NCBI GenBank assembly: GCA_025458545.1
Contig: JALOSH010000219.1
Coordinates: 1 to 5,341 of the forward strand
Source: Hydrogenophaga sp.
Lineage (GTDB): Bacteria; Pseudomonadota; Gammaproteobacteria; Burkholderiales; Burkholderiaceae
Direction: 5' to 3'
DNA: 5,341 nucleotides
Shown in pieces: positions 1 through 5,341 of the stretch. Both the position numbers and the translations under genes were made by a program. The notes beneath the pieces were generated by a model. It was not told the origin of the DNA and did no database searches. It was given only the letters and a program-made list of their open reading frames with translations. Within the stretch, counting starts at the first letter, position 1. The number at the start of each line of letters is the position of its first letter.

Positions 1-1546
1 CCTGGAGCGCAGGGCCGGCCTCGACGATCTCGCCGTCTTTCATCACCAGCAACTCGTGCGCCATGGCGCGGATCACGTCCACGTCGTGCGTGATCAGCAG
101 ATAGCTCAGGCCGCGTTCAGATTGCAGGCGCTGCAGGAGGGCCAGCACCTGTTGCTGCACCGTCACGTCGAGGGCGCTGGTGGGTTCGTCCAGCACCAGC
201 AAGCGCGGCCCGACGATCAGCGCCCGCGCGATCGCCAGCCGCTGGCGCTGACCGCCCGAAAACTCGTGCGGGTAGCGTTGCAGCCAGTCGCCGGCTTCGG
301 CCGGGTTCTGGGCCAGCCCCACATCCGCCAGCGCGGCCACCACGCGGTCCCGCCGCTGGCCCGGCGTGAGTGCCGGTTCGTGAACCAGCAGCCCCTCCCC
401 CACGATCTGCTCGACGGTCATGCGCGGCGACAGCGACGAAAACGGGTCCTGAAACACCACCTGCATCTGTCGGCGCAAGGCGCGGGTCCGGCCCGCGGCG
501 GCGGCCTGGCCCCAGTCGGTGCCGCTGACCTGCAGCCGGCCCTGGTGTGGCACCAGGCCGAGCGTGGCCAGGGCCAGGGTCGATTTCCCCGAACCCGATT
601 CACCCACCACCCCAAGGGTCTTGCCGGGGGGAATGCTCAGGTCGGCGGACTGCACCGCCACGAACGCGCCCTTCTTGAACCAGCCTCTGAGGCCAGGCAG
701 AGGCACCGGGTAGCTCACGCGCAAGCCTTGTGCCTTCATCACCGGGTCTGCCCCGGCCACAGCGGGGCTTTCGTCCACCCGACGCTCGGGTCGGCTGGCC
801 AGCAACCGGCGGGTGTAGGGGTGTTGGGGCGCAGAAAACACGTCGGCCACGGTGCCCTGCTCCACCAGCCGGCCACGCTCCATCACGGCCACGCGATCGG
901 CAAAACGGCGCACCAGGTTCAGGTCGTGGGTGATCAGCAGCACCGCCATGCCGTGCTGGCGCTGCAGGTCGGACAACAGGTCCAGGATCTGTCCGCGCAG
1001 GCTGACATCGAGCGCGGTGGTCGGTTCGTCCGCAATCAGCAGTTTGGGGCGGCTGGCCAGCGCCATGGCGATCATGGCGCGCTGGCGCTGGCCACCGCTG
1101 AGCTGGTGCGGATAGGCGCTGGCGCGGCGTTCCGGCTCGGGGATGCCGGTGTCGGCCAGCAGGGACACCGCGGCGGTCCAGGCCTCGGCAGCGGTCAGAC
1201 CCTTCTTGAGTTGCAGCACCTCGGTGATCTGAGCGCCCACGGTGTAGAGCGGATTGAGCGCGGTCATCGGTTCCTGGAAGATCACCGCCACCTCGTCACC
1301 GCGCACCCCCCGCAACTGGTGTTCGCTCAGTTGCAGCAGGTCGCGTCCATCCAGCTGGGCCGAGCCCGACACCTCCGCGTTGTGCACCAGCTTGAGCAGA
1401 GAAAGGGCCGAGACCGTTTTGCCCGACCCCGATTCGCCCACCAGCGCCAGCTTTTCGCCGGCCGCGATCGAGAAGCCGATGTCTCGGACCACCGGGAAAC
1501 CGTTGAATGCGACGCTCAAGCCGCGCACGTCGAGCAGCGGTTTCAT
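1..1546 (-). CDS. yejF: YejF-type peptide ABC transporter ATPase, two nucleotide-binding domains (3' end outside window)
   Basis: This is the cytoplasmic ATPase that powers peptide import through YejB/YejE. I translated it by hand from the ATG at 1546; 515 codons stay open to the left edge. Domain 1 has Walker A GESGSGKT (37-44), Q-loop Q91, signature LSGGQ (149-153), Walker B LLIADEP (169-175) and H-loop H207. A linker of about 20 residues follows. Domain 2 has Walker A GESGSGKS (315-322), Q-loop Q366, signature FSGGQ (429-433), Walker B LLVLDEP (449-455) and H487. Both ATP sites therefore look complete. E. coli YejF is about 529 residues, so only a short C-terminal tail is missing. A fused pair of ATPase domains distinguishes YejF from the separate DppD/DppF or OppD/OppF proteins. 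The start overlaps the yejE stop as ATGA, with AGGA three bases upstream, which suggests translational coupling. GsiA-type double ATPases are the nearest alternative, but the neighbours favour YejF. Confidence 0.95.
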   Translation of the reverse strand, partial: MKPLLDVRGLSVAFNGFPVVRDIGFSIAAGEKLALVGESGSGKTVSALSLLKLVHNAEVSGSAQLDGRDLLQLSEHQLRGVRGDEVAVIFQEPMTALNPLYTVGAQITEVLQLKKGLTAAEAWTAAVSLLADTGIPEPERRASAYPHQLSGGQRQRAMIAMALASRPKLLIADEPTTALDVSLRGQILDLLSDLQRQHGMAVLLITHDLNLVRRFADRVAVMERGRLVEQGTVADVFSAPQHPYTRRLLASRPERRVDESPAVAGADPVMKAQGLRVSYPVPLPGLRGWFKKGAFVAVQSADLSIPPGKTLGVVGESGSGKSTLALATLGLVPHQGRLQVSGTDWGQAAAAGRTRALRRQMQVVFQDPFSSLSPRMTVEQIVGEGLLVHEPALTPGQRRDRVVAALADVGLAQNPAEAGDWLQRYPHEFSGGQRQRLAIARALIVGPRLLVLDEPTSALDVTVQQQVLALLQRLQSERGLSYLLITHDVDVIRAMAHELLVMKDGEIVEAGPALQ

Positions 1547-2586
1547 CGGTCCTGCTTTCTCGGGTCGAGCGCATCGCGCAGGGCGTCGCCCATGAAGGTG
1601 AGCAACAGCAGCGTGATCACCAGCACCGCGAAGGTTGAAAGCGAAATCCACCAGGCGTCGATGTTGTTCTTGCCCTGGCTCAGCAGTTCACCCAGCGAGG
1701 GCGTGCCGGGCGGCACGCCCAGCCCCAGGAAGTCCAGCGAAGTCAGCGCCAGGATGGCAGCGCTCATGCGAAACGGCAGGAAGGTCACCACCGGGGTCAG
1801 GCTGTTGGGCAGCACATGGCGCCAGATGATCTGCCAGCTCGATAGGCCCATGGCGCGCGCGGCGCGCACGTAGTCCATCTGCCGGTTGCGCAGGAATTCG
1901 GCCCGCACGTAGTCGGACAAGCCCATCCAGCCGAACAGGCTGAGCAACACCAGCAGCAGGCCGATGCTGGGCGACAGGATGGCCGAAAAGATGATCAGCA
2001 GGTACAGCTCGGGCATGGAGCCCCAGACTTCGATGAAGCGCTGGAACGCAAGATCTGTCTTGCCACCGAAAAAGCCCTGGATCGCACCGGTGACGATGCC
2101 CAGCACCGTGCCCACGAAGGTGAGCGCGAGCGCGAACAGCACGCTGACGCGGAACCCGTAGATCAGCTGGGCCAGCAGATCGCGGCCGCGGTCGTCGGTG
2201 CCCAGCCAGTTCTCGACGCTCGGTTTCGACGGGTTGGGTTCCTTGGCAAAGTAGTTGAGAGTCTTGGGGCCGTAGGGATTGAGCGCATACACCGCCCAGT
2301 TGTCACCCTGGGTCAGGCGCTCACGGATGAAGGGATCGAGGTAGTCGGTGTTGCTCTCAAAATCGCCGCCGAACGTGGTTTCTGGGTAATCGTGCACCAG
2401 CGGCCAGTAGGTCTGACCTTCGTAGCGCACCACCAGGGGCCGATCGTTCGAGAGCACTTCGGCGAACAGGCTGAGCACCACCAGCGCACAAAAAGCCAGC
2501 AGGCTCCAGTAACCCAGGCGGTTGCGCTTGAAGCGCTGCCAGGCGCGCGCACCGGGGCTGCGGGCCACAGTTTCAGTGGTGGTCAT
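1543..2586 (-). CDS. yejE: YejE-type peptide ABC transporter permease
   Basis: This inner-membrane permease pairs with YejB to form the peptide channel. It has 347 residues; E. coli YejE has about 341. A cytoplasmic basic N-terminus leads into a first membrane segment at about 26-46. A long periplasmic stretch (about 47-135) follows and contains the DppC/OppC-family motif WLGTDDRGRDLL (127-138). The remaining hydrophobic segments lie near 146-168, 194-223, 264-289 and 313-333. The EAA coupling loop that docks on the ATPase is visible as RAARAMG (241-247) followed by LPN (259-261). The protein ends with the family-typical DPRK. The ATG at 2586 is preceded by GAAGG and GGGGA, so the start is well supported. 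The 3' end overlaps yejF by four bases. Unlike the other junctions in the operon, a 139-base spacer separates it from yejB. Confidence 0.95.
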   Translation of the reverse strand: MTTTETVARSPGARAWQRFKRNRLGYWSLLAFCALVVLSLFAEVLSNDRPLVVRYEGQTYWPLVHDYPETTFGGDFESNTDYLDPFIRERLTQGDNWAVYALNPYGPKTLNYFAKEPNPSKPSVENWLGTDDRGRDLLAQLIYGFRVSVLFALALTFVGTVLGIVTGAIQGFFGGKTDLAFQRFIEVWGSMPELYLLIIFSAILSPSIGLLLVLLSLFGWMGLSDYVRAEFLRNRQMDYVRAARAMGLSSWQIIWRHVLPNSLTPVVTFLPFRMSAAILALTSLDFLGLGVPPGTPSLGELLSQGKNNIDAWWISLSTFAVLVITLLLLTFMGDALRDALDPRKQDR

Positions 2587-2600
2587 TCGTCCCCGCCTTC
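2587..2600 (-). promoter_or_regulatory. Ribosome binding site of yejE
   Basis: On the minus strand GAAGG (2600-2596) lies nine bases before the yejE ATG, and GGGGA (2594-2590) lies three bases before it. Either could pair with the 16S rRNA tail. The site sits just downstream of the repeat-filled spacer, so yejE can probably initiate independently of yejB. This fits with the loss of a stop/start overlap at this junction. Confidence 0.6.
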
Positions 2601-2628
2601 AGAGAGGTTGCAGCGCGGGCATCGACCA

Positions 2629-2718
2629 GGAACGCCGCAGAACCGGCTTTGCCGGGCCGCCAGCGTTGCCCCTTGAGGGGCGGAGCGGCTACACGCAGTG
2701 AGCAAGCGATGGGGGTGT
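2629..2718 (-). repeat. Probable interspersed palindromic repeat between yejB and yejE
   Basis: The spacer contains two compact hairpins. One is GCCCC/GGGGC at 2668-2681 around a four-base loop. The other is CCGGC/GCCGG at 2643-2655 around a three-base loop, enclosed by a second arm pair, AACGC (2631-2635) with GCGTT (2663-2667). From memory, very similar sequence recurs between genes in Comamonadaceae genomes, so I interpret this as a REP-like dispersed element. Only one copy is in the window, so repetition is not shown here. The outer boundaries are approximate. No transposase and no clear target-site duplication are visible. The hairpins lack a T-run, so they do not look like a classical intrinsic terminator. 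They could still alter mRNA decay or the balance between yejB and yejE expression. Confidence 0.6.
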
Positions 2719-2725
2719 GCCATGT

Positions 2726-3751
2726 TCAGTCGAACTTCACCCGGGGGTCGACCCAGACGTAGCACAGGTCGGACACCAGCTTGGTGACCAGCCCGATGAG
2801 GGTGAACAGGTACAGCGTGCCGAGCACAACCGGGTAGTCGCGGCGGATCACGCTCTCGTAGCTCAACAGGCCCAGACCGTCGAGCGAGAACAGGGTCTCG
2901 ATCAGCAGCGAGCCCGCAAAAAAGGCGCCGATGAAGGCGGCCGGGAAGCCGGTGACGATGGGAATGAGCGCGTTGCGAAACACGTGCTTCCACAACACCT
3001 GGCGCTCGCTCAAGCCCTTGGCGCGCGCAGTCATCACGTACTGTTTGCGGATCTCTTCCAGAAACGCGTTCTTGGTCAGCATGGCCGTCACGGCAAAGCT
3101 GCCCAGCACCATGGCCGTGACCGGGAGGGTGATGTGCCAGAGATAGTCCACGATGCGCGCGCCCCAGGTCAGCTCCTCCCAGTTCGAGGACGTCAGCCCG
3201 CGCAGCGGGAACCATTGCAGTTGGCCGCCAAAGATCACCAGCAAGGCCACGCCCAGCACAAAGCCGGGAATGGCGTAGCCCACCAGCACGAGCAGGGTGG
3301 TGACCAGGTCAAAGCGCGAGCCTGCGCGAACCGCCTTCGCCACCCCCAGCGGCACCGCCACCAGGTAGCTGATGAAAAAGGTCCAGAGCCCGAGGCTGAT
3401 CGACACCGGCAGCTTTTCCACGATCAGTTCAGACACCGCCTTGTTCTGGAAGAAGCTGGTGCCGAGGTCGAAGCGCGCGAACTGGCCCAGCATCTGGATG
3501 AAGCGCTCGTGGGCAGGCTTGTCAAAACCGTACAAAGCCTTGATTTCTTCCAGCCGCTTCGGGTCCACACCTTGCGCGCCACGATAGATGGAGCCGCCCT
3601 CGGCCCCGGTGCCCTGCCCGGTCCGCGCTTCGGCCAGGTACTGCTCCACCGGCCCGCCCGGCACGAACTGCAACACCACGAAGGTCAGCAGCAGCACCCC
3701 GAACAACGTCGGGATCATCAGCAGCAAGCGTTTGAGGATGTAGACCCACAT
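2726..3751 (-). CDS. yejB: YejB-type peptide ABC transporter permease
   Basis: This inner-membrane permease is the partner of YejE in the import channel. From the ATG at 3751 it has 341 residues, somewhat shorter than E. coli YejB (about 364). The first membrane segment (about 8-30) runs into the conserved periplasmic motif PGGPVEQ (31-37). Further hydrophobic segments lie near 117-140, 150-175, 207-225, 263-285 and 307-330. The EAA coupling loop is seen as TARAKG (241-246) and FRNALIP (258-264). The C-terminus DPRVKFD is typical of the DppB/OppB/YejB family. A GTG at 3763 would add four residues. I prefer the ATG because relatives begin with a short Met-x-x-Tyr-hydrophobic stretch before a basic pair. 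The ATG also overlaps the yejA stop by one base (TAATG), which implies translational coupling. Confidence 0.95.
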   Translation of the reverse strand: MWVYILKRLLLMIPTLFGVLLLTFVVLQFVPGGPVEQYLAEARTGQGTGAEGGSIYRGAQGVDPKRLEEIKALYGFDKPAHERFIQMLGQFARFDLGTSFFQNKAVSELIVEKLPVSISLGLWTFFISYLVAVPLGVAKAVRAGSRFDLVTTLLVLVGYAIPGFVLGVALLVIFGGQLQWFPLRGLTSSNWEELTWGARIVDYLWHITLPVTAMVLGSFAVTAMLTKNAFLEEIRKQYVMTARAKGLSERQVLWKHVFRNALIPIVTGFPAAFIGAFFAGSLLIETLFSLDGLGLLSYESVIRRDYPVVLGTLYLFTLIGLVTKLVSDLCYVWVDPRVKFD

Positions 3752-5341
3752 TATTTGGCCCACCAGGTGTCGATGGCCCAGTTTTCACCGCCAGCGTAGG
3801 GTGGCATGGACTCGGGCCGGTTCAGGCGAAAGCTGTTGTAGACCATGCGGTGCGTGCTGGCCGACCATTGCGGCACCAGGAAGTGGCTGTGCATGATGAC
3901 GCGGTCCAGCGCCCGGCAGGCGGCCAGAAAATCGGCGCGGTTGTCGGCCTGCACCATGCGACCGATGATCGCGTCCACCGCCGGGCTCTTCACGCCCGCC
4001 ATGTTGCCGGAGTCTTCGGTGTCGGCGGCTTTGCTGCCAAACAGGTCGGCGTACTCCGGGCCGGGGTTGTGGGTGCCGCCATAGGCCAGCGAGGTGACGT
4101 CGAAGTTGAAGGTGCGCAAGCGCTGCTGGTACAGCGCAAAGTCGACCGGGCGAAAACGCAACTGGATGCCCAGCTTCTCCAGGTTGCGCGCCCAGGGCGT
4201 GACCACCCGGGCACCGGCCTCGTTGCTGTCCAGGTACTCCAGTTCCAGCGCCTGGCCCTGGGCATTGCGCAACACCCCGCCCTGCACCGTCCACCCGGCT
4301 TCGCGCAGCAAGGCCTGCGCACGGCGCAAATTGCCGCGCAGCGAATCGTTCCCGTCGGTGCGCGGCGCACGATAGGCCGGGCCGAACACCGCCGCCGGCA
4401 GCTGGGCGCGCCACGGGTCGAGCAGCGCGAGTTCCGCGCCGGCCGCCACACCGGTGGGCGTGCAGTCGGTGTTGCCGAACAGGCCTTGTACCCGCTGGTA
4501 GGCGCCATAGAACATCTGGCGGTTCATCCACTCGTAGTCCATCGCCAGCTCCAACGCTTGGCGGACCCGGAGGTCGGCGAGCAGCGGGCGCCGGGTGTTG
4601 AGCACGTAACTCTGAAAACCGGTCGGCAGGCGGTGGGTGAATTCGGTCTTCACCAGCTCGCCGCTGTCCGCCGGCCTTGAGCGCCTCCAGCCGGGCGGTG
4701 TTGTCCTTGTAGATCTTGACCGTGATGCGGTCGAAGTTGGCGGTGCCCTTGCGCACCGGCAGATCGCGCGCCCAGTATTGCGGGTCGCGAACATAGGTGA
4801 TGTCCTTGCCAAAGCGCACCGGGCCGATCTTGTAGGGGCCGCTGCCGATGGGAATGTCCATCACCACCTGATCAAAAGCCTTGCGCTGGCCGGTCTTCGG
4901 GTCGGGCTCATTGCCCCAGTCGCGGCTGAACACCGGCAGGCCACCCACCGTCAAGGGCAGTTCGCGGTTGGGCTTCTTGAAGCGGTAGCGCACGGTGCGC
5001 TCGCCGATCACGTCCAGCCCGGCCACATCGTCCAGGATCGTCTTGTAGACCGGCGAGGTGTGCGGCCCCATCAGGGTGTCGAAGCTGTGCTTCACGTCGG
5101 CTGCCAGCACCGGTGCTCCGTTGTGGAACCGGGCTTCGGGGCGCAAGCGGAAGGTGGCGGACAAGCGGTCGGGCGCAATGTCCACATCCTCCGCCAGCAG
5201 GCCGTAGCCCGAACCGGTTTCGTCCAGCGAACCGGTGAGCAGGGAGTCGAACATCAAGGTCGACAGATAGGCCGGCGCGCTGCCGCGCAGGGTGAACGGG
5301 TTGTATTTGTCGAAAGTCGATACGCGCAGGTTGCTCACCAG
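3751..5341 (-). pseudogene. yejA: YejA-type periplasmic peptide-binding protein, frame broken, 5' end outside window
   Basis: In its intact form this is the family-5 extracellular binding protein that captures peptides for YejBEF. The coding sequence is split between two frames. Part 1 (5341-4670, 224 codons) starts mid-protein, without signal peptide, and covers the first part of the family-5 domain, including KYNPFTLRG, ARFHNGAPV and PIGSGPYKIG. It ends at LEALKAG. Part 2 (4668-3751, 305 residues plus TAA) resumes at DSGELVKTEF and runs through GFQSYVLNTRRPL, LAMDYEWMNRQ, YGGTHNPGPEY and the family-typical end WAIDTWWAK. Both parts look well conserved. Relatives have roughly 20-25 extra residues, including a Trp-Ala-Arg motif, between LEALKAG and DSGEL, so a deletion whose length is 2 modulo 3 fits best. 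Part 1 read onward gives about 294 unrelated residues and stops at 3785. The GTG at 5338 is probably not the true start. Identity is confident; whether the break is biological or a sequence error is open. Confidence 0.85.
4660..4680 (-). other. Frame-breaking lesion in yejA
   Basis: The first frame reads AAG GCC GGC (4678-4670). One unpaired base follows at 4669, and the second frame then begins GAC AGC GGC GAG at 4668. The pentamer CGGCG occurs on both sides of the junction (4673-4669 and 4663-4659). This could be a slippage or short-repeat deletion site, but the repeat is too short to prove a mechanism in GC-rich DNA. The missing stretch is inferred from remembered family sequences, not from an alignment. 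Confidence 0.7.

Noticed and set aside
56..1873. 605-codon open frame on the plus strand
   Set aside because: It lies antisense to yejF and yejE, whose motifs are unmistakable. Its translation is rich in His, Gln, Arg and Ala with no recognisable domain, as expected for the reverse strand of GC-rich genes.
2643..2681. Rho-independent terminator between yejB and yejE
   Set aside because: The stems are short (five base pairs) and no T-run follows on the coding strand. A terminator here would also cut one transporter operon in two.
2583..3215. 210-codon minus-strand frame running from inside yejB to yejE
   Set aside because: Its first three quarters are yejB in the wrong frame. Only the spacer part could be considered, and that is treated as the separate 46-codon finding.
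2717..3799. 360-codon open frame on the plus strand
   Set aside because: It is antisense to the whole of yejB, with the same His/Gln/Arg-rich shadow composition and no domain signal.
3785..4669. A fusion or alternative C-terminus for YejA encoded by the shifted frame
   Set aside because: The roughly 294 residues after the junction are Arg/Ala/Gly/Pro-rich shadow sequence, while the other frame of the same DNA encodes the conserved YejA C-terminal region.
3850..4680. 276-codon open frame on the plus strand
   Set aside because: It is antisense to the well-conserved second part of yejA and shows only shadow composition.

Overview
The window holds most of one operon, read entirely on the minus strand (from the right edge towards the left). 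It encodes a peptide ABC importer of the YejABEF type. The gene order is yejA (substrate-binding protein, 5' end outside the window and broken inside it), yejB (permease), yejE (permease) and yejF (double ATPase, 3' end outside the window). The sequence is strongly GC-rich with GC-rich third codon positions. The protein sequences, plus a characteristic hairpin-bearing spacer between yejB and yejE, suggest a betaproteobacterium of the Comamonadaceae (Hydrogenophaga/Acidovorax/Variovorax type). That placement rests on recognition from memory, not on a search.

Layout from right to left: 5341-3751 is yejA, entering without its signal peptide and carrying a frame-breaking lesion near 4669. 3751-2726 is yejB, whose ATG shares one base with the yejA stop (TAATG). 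2725-2587 is a 139-base spacer containing a probable interspersed palindromic repeat and, at its end, the yejE ribosome binding site. 2586-1543 is yejE. 1546-1 is yejF, whose ATG overlaps the yejE stop (ATGA). No stretch above 300 bases lacks a gene. No promoter or terminator is visible because both operon ends lie outside the window. I see no RNA gene, insertion sequence or CRISPR array.

How the parts work together: YejA captures peptides in the periplasm and hands them to the YejB-YejE membrane channel, and the two ATPase domains of YejF power import. Characterised relatives import microcin C and other peptide antibiotics in enterobacteria and rhizobia, affect antimicrobial-peptide resistance in Salmonella and Brucella, and take up peptidoglycan fragments in Agrobacterium. 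The natural substrate here cannot be read from the sequence.

The membrane and ATPase genes look intact. The unusual points are the damaged yejA, which is either a real pseudogene or an assembly error, and the repeat-filled spacer that interrupts an otherwise tightly overlapping operon. I found no evidence of an undescribed system.
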